IMG/VR virus record: IMGVR_UViG_3300020274_000023
Location: 1 to 21,802 of that record
DNA length: 21,802 nt
DNA from: a virus
Reading direction: 5' to 3' (one strand)
Shown here: piece by piece, positions 1 to 7,854 of the stretch
Layout of the letters: each line of letters begins with the position of its first letter
How positions within the stretch are numbered: position 1 is the stretch's first letter
Notes under the pieces: generated by a model
Database searches by the model: none
Seen by the model: the letters and a program-made list of their open reading frames with translations, nothing else
What the model was told of the DNA's origin: nothing
Translations under genes and position numbers: made by a program

Positions 1-3000
1 CCAGAGTAGAATGCGATACCACCGTTTTCTTTCTGTGACTGTGCTAATAATGTCTCAGCATCAGTAAGAACTCTGTTCTGAACTGAAGGTAGACCAGTAG
101 AATAGTTACCAGGTCCGAAACCAACATATTCAAATGTATGGTTACCAGATCTTAGAATACTTGGTCGTCTAAGTTCAGTTGCGGTTCCACCCGTTGCATT
201 TACGGGTATCATTCTCAATGCTTGATCTATTTCAGATGCCTCACCATCTCTTGCTTCAAGTGTGATGTATCCTGCAACAGCAACATCACCTGTAGATGCG
301 TTAGTATACTGGTTTCTATTTTCAATTATCCAGTCACCCATAGCTTCTTTAGTTATGGATAATGATAGATCCTCTACACCTGATCCGTTAGTAGTTTCAA
401 CTAAACCAACAGTGATGTTACTTGCAACAGATGTTGCTTCGTTAGGATCTTCCGTTGGGTTGTCCTTATCTAAGGTAGGATATAGATTGTTAATATTCTG
501 TGCGAATGAGAAGTCACTTAAGTTACCATTTGTAGGTGATATACTACCTTTCAATACTGTCATGTAGTAGATACCATCTTGAACTGACTTCTTCAGTTCT
601 TGTTCTGTCTGTATATCATAGATGTAGTAAACATCTCCATATGATTGTCCAGTAGGAACGTTTCTTGGTTGGATAACATAACCGTTGATAGGTTCTCTTG
701 ATAGTGATGTAGAGTTGTCTACAGTGTAACGAACTCTGTATGTTCTATCTCTTGATGATCTGTTATCTGCAATACGTTGTGTATAAGATGATCCTGTAAA
801 CAGTGAGTTAGCATAGAATGACTCATTACCAAGATGATAATGAATACCCTTGTATCCTGTAGTTCCGTTAACATTCTGATCACCAGATGTTGCTGCTGTT
901 ACTCTTAGATACCAGTTGCCATGGTATGTGTCATACTGTAGTGGATGATTAGGGTCGCCAGGTGTAAATCCTTGAACTGTTAAGTCAGTGTATTTGTCAT
1001 CAGCAGGACTTGTGCTGCCATCAGGAGATATCAATGCAGAGTATGTGCTTTGTGATGATCCATCAATCAAAGATACATAAATCTTATCTTGTTTCCTAGC
1101 ACCAATGGTGAAACCTTGTAGTTTGAATGGTGGTTTGGTTGCAACAGAAGTATATCCATATAGATATAATCTTGTGTTGACTGCACCAATGTATGCCCAT
1201 GTAACCTCATTATCAACAGCGATACCAGATGTATGTGTAGGTCCTGATCCTGCTCCTGCAGTAGATCCTGTTCCACCCGCACCAGAGACAGCAGTTGCTA
1301 AGTAAGCATTACCACCGTTAGTTTTTGAATCACCAACTACAATACCAGACTGGTTAATTGCCCATGCACTGTTACCTTGTGATGCGTTGTCCTGTATTTT
1401 CTGAACGTCAAGTGCAACATAACCAACAGGAATCTCACTAATAGTTCCTTTATATGCAGTCTGTGATGCACCACTAACAGCAGAACTTATATTTCTATAT
1501 CCTCTGCTAAGTGTTAGTTCACCACTTGAACCATTTACTGCAGTTACAAGATATGATTCTGGGTGATCGCTAGTTCCAAATCTTATATAATCACCAGCTA
1601 CAATACCATGAGTATTGTTTGTAGCAGGGACTTCTTTAGTATCAAATGTAAGAGTAAATGTAGTTCCACCTACAGCAGCATATGTTCTTGCTAACTTTTG
1701 TGGTGGTATGATATGAGTGATCGTTCCAGCTTTATCCTGTGTGAATGGTGCTGCCTTGAATCCTTTTGCTCTTAGTGCACATGAACCAAAGTTACTATTA
1801 GAGTTGGTGATAGATTGATCACCACCAGACTCAGCAACGAAGTGATCAGCAAATCCAACAGCAAACACTGACACCGCTTGAATAACACTGTCATTGGATC
1901 CTTTTACGTGATGGTTTCTGTATGATGCTTTGTATATACTATCTCCATCTGTGTGTGATCCTGCAATATATGCTGAACCATCCCACTTGATGAATGCATT
2001 ATCATCTTTTTGTAGTGATACACCAGTGAACTGAGCAACAACCATGGATTTGAATCCACTTGCCTTACTACCGTCAGCGTGCATACCTTGCATACCCCAT
2101 GTTGAACGTAGGGATATGTTAAAGATATATGGTGATGAACTATCAACGTTATCAACTTCTACTTTCACCGTTGATCCACTAGCAGTTGGGTTACCAGATG
2201 GTGCACCTGTGCTAGGATTCTTGATAGTATATCTAAATGTTGTTGGTGTAGGTATCGCACTAATGAAGAACGATCCGTTAAATCTGGTAGCGTCGGTTCC
2301 AGTTACACCCTCAAGTAATACGGGAGTTCCTACTGAGAACCCGTGAGCATCAGATGTTGTAACCTCTGCAGTTGTTGTGAATACGTTTGTGCTAACAAAG
2401 TCAGTAACAATACTACTGATTGTTTTAGGACCTGCTGTGTTAGGACCTACGATTCTGTTCTCTTCTACACGTGCCTGTAGTTCGTCAGCAGATATAACAC
2501 TTGTGCTATCAGGAATATCTTGCCATGCTTTTGCTACTTTCTGATAGTATAGTTGTAAGTCAGTAACTGACAATGCATTACCATCAGTTCCGTTTACTGT
2601 GGTCTGAACATTCTTACCATCAGCATACTCAAAACATGTAAGTTTGTGGTGTGAATATGTTGGTGGTGAAGATGCACTTGGTTGTGCAGGGTCTTTATAC
2701 ACACCCTGTGATATACCATCAAAGAATGAGAACTGCCAGAAGTAACAACCACCTGTTACACGGAAGATTGCACTAGGATTTATTGATCCAGATGTAGGAT
2801 CGGGAACATATAGAGGACGTAATTTAGTCTTACGTAAGTCCATACCTACGATAGATGTTCCTCTTGGAACTATTACACCACCCTCTATTGAGTTAAATTT
2901 ATATAAAATATTGTTTGGATTTATATTACCACTATCATCTACCAGTGTGACGTCGCTAGAAGCACTTAATTCTGCAATGTCATTTGGTATGAATGCTTGA

Positions 3001-3269
3001 CCAGATGTATTTGAGCCAGGTCTGTTGTCAATAACATAGTCGCCAGGATATAATACAATACTAAATGACTCGAATGTATCGTTAAACTGTCCACTCTTGT
3101 ATGAGAATCTAGCTGCCTCAATTAGTGCCCTTTGTATGCTTTTAAAAGGACGGTTTGGTGAGTTACCTCTATTGTCAAAACTGTCTGATGCATCAAAATC
3201 ATCTGAGTTGACATATAGGCAACGTCCAGTTTTTGATGTAAAGACGTTCTTTAGTCTTGTAAGTGCCAT
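1..3269 (-). CDS. Large virion structural / tail-appendage protein, C-terminus outside window
   Basis: I read this frame from ATG at 3269 to the left edge without a stop, giving at least 1089 residues; the C-terminus is missing. Residues about 17-85 have the look of a right-handed beta-helix entry: a Tyr-Val-Asn-Ser-Asp start, the segment NRPFKSIQRALIEAA, then SIVLYPGDYVIDN, as in pectate-lyase-like phage fibre proteins. The rest is rich in Gly, Ser, Thr and Asn with no obvious transmembrane or catalytic motif. It is the third gene behind the late promoter at 6010-6017 and starts 12 bases after the stop of the preceding gene, with no clear Shine-Dalgarno. Related large proteins are common virion components in T4-like cyanophages. 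Whether it is a fibre, a baseplate-attached appendage or another particle component is inference. Confidence 0.75.
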   Translation of the reverse strand, partial: MALTRLKNVFTSKTGRCLYVNSDDFDASDSFDNRGNSPNRPFKSIQRALIEAARFSYKSGQFNDTFESFSIVLYPGDYVIDNRPGSNTSGQAFIPNDIAELSASSDVTLVDDSGNINPNNILYKFNSIEGGVIVPRGTSIVGMDLRKTKLRPLYVPDPTSGSINPSAIFRVTGGCYFWQFSFFDGISQGVYKDPAQPSASSPPTYSHHKLTCFEYADGKNVQTTVNGTDGNALSVTDLQLYYQKVAKAWQDIPDSTSVISADELQARVEENRIVGPNTAGPKTISSIVTDFVSTNVFTTTAEVTTSDAHGFSVGTPVLLEGVTGTDATRFNGSFFISAIPTPTTFRYTIKNPSTGAPSGNPTASGSTVKVEVDNVDSSSPYIFNISLRSTWGMQGMHADGSKASGFKSMVVAQFTGVSLQKDDNAFIKWDGSAYIAGSHTDGDSIYKASYRNHHVKGSNDSVIQAVSVFAVGFADHFVAESGGDQSITNSNSNFGSCALRAKGFKAAPFTQDKAGTITHIIPPQKLARTYAAVGGTTFTLTFDTKEVPATNNTHGIVAGDYIRFGTSDHPESYLVTAVNGSSGELTLSRGYRNISSAVSGASQTAYKGTISEIPVGYVALDVQKIQDNASQGNSAWAINQSGIVVGDSKTNGGNAYLATAVSGAGGTGSTAGAGSGPTHTSGIAVDNEVTWAYIGAVNTRLYLYGYTSVATKPPFKLQGFTIGARKQDKIYVSLIDGSSQSTYSALISPDGSTSPADDKYTDLTVQGFTPGDPNHPLQYDTYHGNWYLRVTAATSGDQNVNGTTGYKGIHYHLGNESFYANSLFTGSSYTQRIADNRSSRDRTYRVRYTVDNSTSLSREPINGYVIQPRNVPTGQSYGDVYYIYDIQTEQELKKSVQDGIYYMTVLKGSISPTNGNLSDFSFAQNINNLYPTLDKDNPTEDPNEATSVASNITVGLVETTNGSGVEDLSLSITKEAMGDWIIENRNQYTNASTGDVAVAGYITLEARDGEASEIDQALRMIPVNATGGTATELRRPSILRSGNHTFEYVGFGPGNYSTGLPSVQNRVLTDAETLLAQSQKENGGIAFYS

Positions 3270-3281
3270 CTTTTATATGTG

Positions 3282-4298
3282 TTATGAGAGTGATTCAGCA
3301 GTTTCTTCAAATCCAATTAGGGAGAATGAAACAGCAGCGGAAGAACTAACAAAAATAGTTTGATAAGATCCTAAGACCAAACCAGTCAACTCAAAAGTAG
3401 AAGCGTCAGAGACTGACTTACCTCTTGTAATATACTGATAGTCAGCACATTGTGATACAGCAGATACTAATACCTCAGTGCCCGCAGCATCAATAAACTC
3501 TGTAGCTGGTGTTGTGTTTCCTGCTGCAGCGAATCTAGTTACTGTAGTTCCAACTGGTCTCCAGATTCTGCCATTAGATCTGTTGAGATTGTTGTTACTT
3601 TGCTCACGAACTTCACTAGCGTTGTTCGCATATAGGTGAACATAATCTAAATTGTTTCTGAACTCACGATTCTGTAAAAATATTGTTCCAGTAAGTGAAT
3701 CATAAAACCTAACGATACCTGAGTGACCGTTAGTTCCACCAGTTCCTGCATATGAAGAACCCGCAGAACATGTTGCACCAGATGTTCCACCAGTAAAGTT
3801 GGTGTCACCAGATACCTCTAACCCTAGTGGGTGAGACATGTTTCTTAACCACAATTTTTTATTAACTGTGTCTGAATAATGAATTACTGCAGTTTGTGCG
3901 TTAGGAGTTCTGTTTGAGTTATTCCAACTCAAAGTCTCTCCTACTTGGAATGTTCCAGACTCGTTTCCATACTCTAAAACAACTGATGTTGTATAGTTAG
4001 TTGGCGTTCCTGATGGAAAGGCAAATGCACCATAGTTTGCAGGAGAACCAGGTTGTGATCCTAGTGCATCAAGTTGTATAACGTCTGTCTGTTCTACTAT
4101 TCCAACATCTATAGTGGCAGCACCACCTGTATTATTTGCAACAATTAATTTTGCACTAGTCAATGTAGCAGTAGGGCACGTATACATTGCCCACCCATTA
4201 GTCGCTACTGCGTTAGCGTTTGCAGCAACCGTTTGGTTAGTATATTTTGATACTGTTGGAGTAAAGGTTGCTAGAACTCCATTTTGTTTTACCGCCAT
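3282..4298 (-). CDS. Putative virion structural protein, 338 residues
   Basis: This is a 338-residue protein of Gly/Ser/Thr/Asn-rich beta-type composition, with no signal peptide and only two Cys (in SGATCSAG and SQCADYQ, besides one near residue 41). The N-terminal part (TNGWAMYTCPTATLTSAKL) resembles small adhesin-like or decoration-type phage proteins, but I cannot name a family. It lies 6 bases downstream of the 558-residue fibre-like gene and 12 bases upstream of the very large appendage gene, all on one strand, so it is very probably co-transcribed with them as a late gene. Composition and position indicate a tail-fibre or baseplate accessory. The exact role is unknown. Confidence 0.65.
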   Translation of the reverse strand: MAVKQNGVLATFTPTVSKYTNQTVAANANAVATNGWAMYTCPTATLTSAKLIVANNTGGAATIDVGIVEQTDVIQLDALGSQPGSPANYGAFAFPSGTPTNYTTSVVLEYGNESGTFQVGETLSWNNSNRTPNAQTAVIHYSDTVNKKLWLRNMSHPLGLEVSGDTNFTGGTSGATCSAGSSYAGTGGTNGHSGIVRFYDSLTGTIFLQNREFRNNLDYVHLYANNASEVREQSNNNLNRSNGRIWRPVGTTVTRFAAAGNTTPATEFIDAAGTEVLVSAVSQCADYQYITRGKSVSDASTFELTGLVLGSYQTIFVSSSAAVSFSLIGFEETAESLS

Positions 4299-4304
4299 GA
4301 TTGA

Positions 4305-5981
4305 TTAATTAGCTAAAAAGTAAACTCTGCCTCGTGAAAGACCTCCACCTCCGCTTATTGCGTCTAGTGTGGTGGTGGCGTTAGTTGTTGGATCAGTAAG
4401 AACCAACTGTCTAGCAGATATTTTACCACCTGTGTTGTTTGTAGGATTGGTTGTGACAATTTCTATGTCACCATCAATTTTAGTGTTTCCAGAAACATCC
4501 AACTTTACAGATGGTGTTTTACCAATACCAAAGTTACCAGAAGCGTCTAGGACTGCTTCATCAGTTCCAACGTAATTGGTGAAATGTAATCCAATAGCAG
4601 CAACACCCTTTTGAAGGATGAGTTTTCCTGCGGATCCATTTCCTGCAATAATAGTAGAACCTGTAGAATATATAGATCCCTCAACCTCTAGGTTATATGT
4701 GGTTGCGGGTCTACCAATACCTAGTTTAGTAGGATCAAGTTGGGAACCGAACTGGAAGTCAGTTCCTGTAGCAGCGGTAATATTACCGCCATTTACGATA
4801 TTGCCCCCGAAGACTGCATTACCAGTGCTAGAATCCAGAGTAAACTTATCAGTAGCGATAGTGATGTCGCCACTGCCAGTGATAGATGTGACAGCATCTA
4901 TTGCACCTCCAATTGAAATTCCTGTATTTGTTGTGACTAATTTTTGAGATCCACCATAACCAATACCAACAGCACCAGTATTAGCAATTGTTATGGTATC
5001 CCACTGTAAGGATCCACCACTAACTTGTCTTATTTTAAATGGTAGTCCATCTGTGGTGCTTGTATTTCCTCTTAGAAGAAACTCACCTTCACCGTTATCA
5101 TACTGACTAAGTTTAATTCCTGTAGGAGCATCTACTTTGTAAGTGTCATTTACTACGACAACACCATAAACGTTCTGATCATCAGTAGCAACTGTAAGGA
5201 CATTGTTTCCTGTGCCATTATCATTTAAAGTTAAACTGTTTGCTGTTGCATCAGTAGCAGTAAAACCTTGGTTAAAAATAACTGAGTTAGAGAATGTTGT
5301 TGATGAAGCAAATGTCGCTGCAGCATTAACAGTCAAACTGTCTGATGCTTCATTACCAATGGTAGCGTTGCCTGTGGAAGCAAAACTTTCTATTGCAAGA
5401 GTTCCAGTAAATATAGGAGATACTAGAGTCTTGTTCTCAAGAGTCTGTGTTGCTTTCAGTGTTGTAAGTTCATCAGTTGTGTTAGTCAATCCCTGATTAG
5501 ATGGGAATGAATACACGTTTGTCAAACCAGCTACTAGGTTTGCTGAACTAAACTTTGCTACTTTTGTCTCATCAATCGAGTTAGGAACTATAAAGTTAAG
5601 ATCATTGATTGCTAAAACAGAACCTAGACGTATCTTACCTGTTCCCTGTGCAGAAATGGTAAAGTCTAGGTTAGTATCAGCATCATCTTTTGCTTGTATA
5701 TTAAGGGTCGTTCCTACTTTCTGTAAGTTAAGTCTAGCATTTCCCATCGCAAGACCAACCTGTCCCTGAGTCTCGGAGAAAACACCAGTAGCGGTCTTGC
5801 CCTCAAAGCGAACGCCAGGTGCTGTAAATGTTCCAGAAGGGACTGCAGTAAAAATGCTTCCTACTGCTGATCTTTTATTTTGATCGGTTGGGTCTGAGTT
5901 ATCTAATAACAGCAGCGTATCGGAACTTGATACTTGTCCTGCTCCTAATAATGTAAGGTCAGATATCTTACGAGTTGCCAC
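4305..5981 (-). CDS. Tail-fibre-like protein, 558 residues
   Basis: The N-terminus MATRKISDLTLLGAGQVSSS followed by DTLLLLDNSDPTDQNKRS is the typical attachment-end pattern of marine phage fibre proteins. The body carries repeated short motifs such as VGIGYGG, LGIGRPATTYNLEVEGSI and FGIGKTPSVKLDVSGNTKI, a recurrent fibre-shaft pattern. No S74 chaperone or other catalytic domain is visible at the C-terminus, which ends LSRGRVYFLAN. The start is GTG at 5981, because the nearest upstream ATG (5986-5984) is followed at once by TAG; ATGTAGTG therefore overlaps a minimal start-stop with the real start. A TATAAATA late promoter lies 29 bases upstream. Its binding partner and the receptor cannot be told from sequence. 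Confidence 0.75.
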   Translation of the reverse strand: MATRKISDLTLLGAGQVSSSDTLLLLDNSDPTDQNKRSAVGSIFTAVPSGTFTAPGVRFEGKTATGVFSETQGQVGLAMGNARLNLQKVGTTLNIQAKDDADTNLDFTISAQGTGKIRLGSVLAINDLNFIVPNSIDETKVAKFSSANLVAGLTNVYSFPSNQGLTNTTDELTTLKATQTLENKTLVSPIFTGTLAIESFASTGNATIGNEASDSLTVNAAATFASSTTFSNSVIFNQGFTATDATANSLTLNDNGTGNNVLTVATDDQNVYGVVVVNDTYKVDAPTGIKLSQYDNGEGEFLLRGNTSTTDGLPFKIRQVSGGSLQWDTITIANTGAVGIGYGGSQKLVTTNTGISIGGAIDAVTSITGSGDITIATDKFTLDSSTGNAVFGGNIVNGGNITAATGTDFQFGSQLDPTKLGIGRPATTYNLEVEGSIYSTGSTIIAGNGSAGKLILQKGVAAIGLHFTNYVGTDEAVLDASGNFGIGKTPSVKLDVSGNTKIDGDIEIVTTNPTNNTGGKISARQLVLTDPTTNATTTLDAISGGGGLSRGRVYFLAN

Positions 5982-6009
5982 TACATGCTTACAGTAATAC
6001 TATCAAGTC

Positions 6010-6017
6010 TATTTATA
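6010..6017 (-). promoter_or_regulatory. T4-type late promoter (TATAAATA)
   Basis: Read on the minus strand the octamer is exactly TATAAATA, the T4 late -10 element recognised by gp55/gp33-modified host RNA polymerase. Its last base is 29 bases before the GTG of the fibre gene at 5981. It overlaps the stop codon of the CpeT-like gene (6013-6015). By T4 geometry, transcription should begin near 6004. It would supply late transcripts of the three appendage genes separately from the accessory cassette upstream. Confidence 0.8.
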
Positions 6018-6438
6018 CTTTCTTTTTGAATGTAAAGAATCCCTCTGCCCCTTCCCAGTAACCTTTGTCCCATGTGTGGTATTCATTACGATATAATCTT
6101 GCTTGACTCTCTAATGATTTACCTTTATATGTGCATTCTGGTTCGGATGTGCCTTCCCAATAGTGACCACCCTCTACAAATGAGAACACCATATCACATG
6201 CAGGATTCTTTATTATTATAATAGGACAATTTGCACCTAGAACGTGTGGTTCTGTTACCTCCACAGTCTGTTCTCTGTATGGTTCTTTTGAGTAGCTATA
6301 TCTAGACGTAGTGTGGAATCTAGAATCACCTATCTTTTCATGTTTAACTATTATATGTGCCCATTTCGTAGGATTTGATGCTGCCTGTGACCAGTTATCA
6401 AACTCACCCTCGAACCATTCACAAAAACTTTTTTTCAT
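6013..6438 (-). CDS. cpeT: CpeT-like phycobiliprotein bilin lyase homologue
   Basis: This 141-residue protein matches the CpeT/CpcT layout. An N-terminal GEFDNWSQAASNPTKWAHI resembles the family's Gly-Glu-Phe-x-Asn...Gln-Ala...Asn-Pro...Ala-His-Ile block. A Pro-Tyr-Arg triad follows at 53-55, then PACDMVF at 79-85 and ECTYKGKSLES at 101-111, and an Asp-Lys-Gly plus Gly-x-Phe-x-Phe end at 124-138. Cyanobacterial CpeT/CpcT proteins are about 190-200 residues and act in attaching phycoerythrobilin or phycocyanobilin to phycobiliproteins. The phage forms are shorter, and cpeT is a recognised cyanophage auxiliary gene. The gene overlaps the preceding oxygenase gene by ATGA and is last in the accessory cassette. 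Assignment is by remembered family pattern; lyase activity of this copy is unproven. Confidence 0.78.
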   Translation of the reverse strand: MKKSFCEWFEGEFDNWSQAASNPTKWAHIIVKHEKIGDSRFHTTSRYSYSKEPYREQTVEVTEPHVLGANCPIIIIKNPACDMVFSFVEGGHYWEGTSEPECTYKGKSLESQARLYRNEYHTWDKGYWEGAEGFFTFKKKV

Positions 6439-6923
6439 CTTTCAAAGTAACTGATGTTTAAAACAAGACGACGATCTACATCTGTGGCAGGAACCCCTCT
6501 ATGTTCCATATTAGTATCAAATATTAGTGCAGTGTTTGTTCTGCTATAAAACTTCTCGCCTGTCTTGAATTCTGTATAACCGTTGTTATCATTTAAGTAT
6601 AGCACACATGTCTTACTTGGTGTGGATATTTGCCAATCCGTATGCCATTCTTGCTCTGGTGCATTCCTAGGAGTAGCATTTAATTTTACTCTTAATATAG
6701 CAATGACCCCTAACTGCTCAGTTGCAGTCATGAGACATCTATTCATAGTAGGATTCATCGCACTGGAGAACTGATGATCAAAATATAATAAGTTTACATA
6801 TTGCTCTGGTTCTCCAATGGATTGTGTCCAATACCATGGAAAGTTAGGACTATTGAATTGAGCTAGCAATTCAGTAAATGTATAATATTTAAGAAAGTCC
6901 TTGACTACCTTAATCTTGCTCAT
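6435..6923 (-). CDS. 2-oxoglutarate/Fe(II)-dependent oxygenase
   Basis: This 162-residue protein has the facial triad of the 2OG-Fe(II) oxygenase superfamily. His94 and Asp96 sit in EWHTDW and the distal His141 in NMEHRGVP, followed by Arg151/Arg152 in [11 protein letters not shown] as the likely 2-oxoglutarate carboxylate ligand. The strand [17 protein letters not shown] is typical of the prolyl-4-hydroxylase-like branch found widely in marine phages. The substrate is unknown; proposals for phage members include protein hydroxylation and nucleic-acid modification. Its start lies inside the end of the ACP gene (14-base overlap) and its stop overlaps the cpeT-like start, so the three genes are translationally linked. 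All recognisable catalytic residues are present. Confidence 0.85.
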   Translation of the reverse strand: MSKIKVVKDFLKYYTFTELLAQFNSPNFPWYWTQSIGEPEQYVNLLYFDHQFSSAMNPTMNRCLMTATEQLGVIAILRVKLNATPRNAPEQEWHTDWQISTPSKTCVLYLNDNNGYTEFKTGEKFYSRTNTALIFDTNMEHRGVPATDVDRRLVLNISYFER

Positions 6924-7383
6924 CTAATTCTTTTAAATCATTATGTAACTGTTCTGTAGCAGCAATTTGTGGGTTAATGTATTTGCCAGGTGGGTTTGCC
7001 ATGAAAGGACTGTCTGGATGTGGAACCTTAGTTTGCTTGCTCTTGTATGCTGCAGCGTTTATCTTCTTCTTCTTTCCTTTGTTTGCTTTTGCTTTCTTGA
7101 TTGTTTCAATTGCATTACCAACCGTCACGATATCTCCTGCCATTTCGTCAGGGATCTCGATACCGAAGCATTCTTCTAAGAACATGACAAGTTCTACCAT
7201 GTCAAGACTATCTGCTTCAAGGTCAATAAATTTTGTGTCCCATTCTATCTTGTCCATCTCCACTTTATCTCCTAAAGTTTCTTTGATAGCAAGTTGTGCT
7301 ATTTTCAGCATCATGGGTTTAGTGATCTTCTTGGAGTCTCTTAAGATCTCTTTGATTTCACTGTAAGTTTTGTTGTAAGACAT
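6910..7383 (-). CDS. acpP: Acyl carrier protein with N- and C-terminal extensions
   Basis: Residues about 29-97 are a clear acyl carrier protein: [20 protein letters not shown] then [21 protein letters not shown] closely parallel bacterial AcpP, including the Asp-Ser-Leu-Asp site in which Ser59 would carry 4'-phosphopantetheine. Bacterial ACPs are about 77-85 residues. This one is 157, with about 28 extra residues in front and a Lys-rich, probably disordered tail (KANKGKKKK, then [18 protein letters not shown] and an acidic end). It could intercept host acyl or phosphopantetheine flow in fatty-acid or lipid metabolism, or act as a partner for the neighbouring oxygenase; both are inference. 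The start ATG overlaps the preceding stop as TAATG. No synthase or phosphopantetheinyl transferase is encoded in this window. Confidence 0.87.
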   Translation of the reverse strand: MSYNKTYSEIKEILRDSKKITKPMMLKIAQLAIKETLGDKVEMDKIEWDTKFIDLEADSLDMVELVMFLEECFGIEIPDEMAGDIVTVGNAIETIKKAKANKGKKKKINAAAYKSKQTKVPHPDSPFMANPPGKYINPQIAATEQLHNDLKELDEQD

Positions 7384-7562
7384 TAGACGTAGGTTACCTC
7401 TTCACTTGTTAACATGTCACGAACGACTTCAAGGACTCTCATGAATTGTTCTGCATCGCAGTCAATTCTTTTAGTGTCCCCAGTATCACTTACTATTGTA
7501 AATGATCTCGATGTAATGTCAACTATGACCTTTTCGAGTTTCTCTTCTTCGTCGTAGAACAT
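7383..7562 (-). CDS. Small conserved-looking protein, 59 residues, unknown function
   Basis: The frame runs ATG at 7562 to TAA at 7385-7383 and encodes 59 residues, beginning [20 protein letters not shown] and ending [10 protein letters not shown]. The stop overlaps the ACP start as TAATG, which supports translation. It is the first gene after the host-type promoter at 7586-7614, with a predicted leader of only about 17 bases and no visible Shine-Dalgarno. It is acidic, with one Cys (Asp-Cys-Asp) and alternating hydrophobic residues suggesting a small beta strand plus helix. I recognise no family. Position suggests an early accessory product co-made with the ACP. Confidence 0.7.
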   Translation of the reverse strand: MFYDEEEKLEKVIVDITSRSFTIVSDTGDTKRIDCDAEQFMRVLEVVRDMLTSEEVTYV

Positions 7563-7585
7563 GGTTATGCAATAGATATGAGAAT

Positions 7586-7614
7586 ATTATAGCACGCCAT
7601 TGGCACTATGTAAA
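7586..7614 (-). promoter_or_regulatory. Near-consensus sigma70-type promoter for the ACP/oxygenase/CpeT cassette
   Basis: On the minus strand a -35 TTTACA (7614-7609) is followed after exactly 17 bases by a perfect -10 TATAAT (7591-7586). Transcription would start near 7579. The -35 hexamer also encodes the last two residues (Phe-Thr) of the upstream 75-residue gene. This is an early, host-polymerase-type promoter inside a late structural operon. It would let the 59-residue gene, ACP, oxygenase and cpeT-like gene be made before late modification of the polymerase. I see no terminator after cpeT, so read-through into the fibre genes is possible. Confidence 0.8.
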
Positions 7615-7833
7615 GTAGGTAGAATTACCTGCTCTGCTTGCTCTTCTAATTGTGTCCTCGATCTTGCCTATGAGATCAAGTCCTGCCTGTCTGTTTTCTT
7701 GCATGTGCTTCATCGCATGCTCTGTCTTATCTTCCCTTACCATTTCTTCGACGAAATCGTCTAAATGCTTTGCAAGAATGCTTTTCAAAAATTTAGCTTC
7801 CTGCATAGTTACTGACATATGGTGTTGTGTCAT
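7606..7833 (-). CDS. Small helical protein, 75 residues, unknown function
   Basis: This 75-residue protein is rich in charged residues, Met and His, and looks almost wholly alpha-helical (LKSILAKHLDDFVEEMVRED and AGLDLIGKIEDTIRRA), with no transmembrane segment. In-frame ATGs at residues 6 and 10 are alternative starts; no strong Shine-Dalgarno favours any of them. It sits 21 bases after the beta-helical spike-like gene and is the last gene before the host-type promoter, whose -35 lies in its final codons. It may be a small chaperone or assembly factor of the baseplate operon, but that is guesswork from position. Confidence 0.6.
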   Translation of the reverse strand: MTQHHMSVTMQEAKFLKSILAKHLDDFVEEMVREDKTEHAMKHMQENRQAGLDLIGKIEDTIRRASRAGNSTYFT

Positions 7834-7854
7834 GTGTTTTTGTAAATGCTGCTA

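Noticed and set aside
7383-7605. CRISPR, tRNA or small RNA in the short-gene region
   Set aside because: The stretch is accounted for by the promoter and a 59-residue gene with TAATG coupling; no repeat array or cloverleaf was seen.
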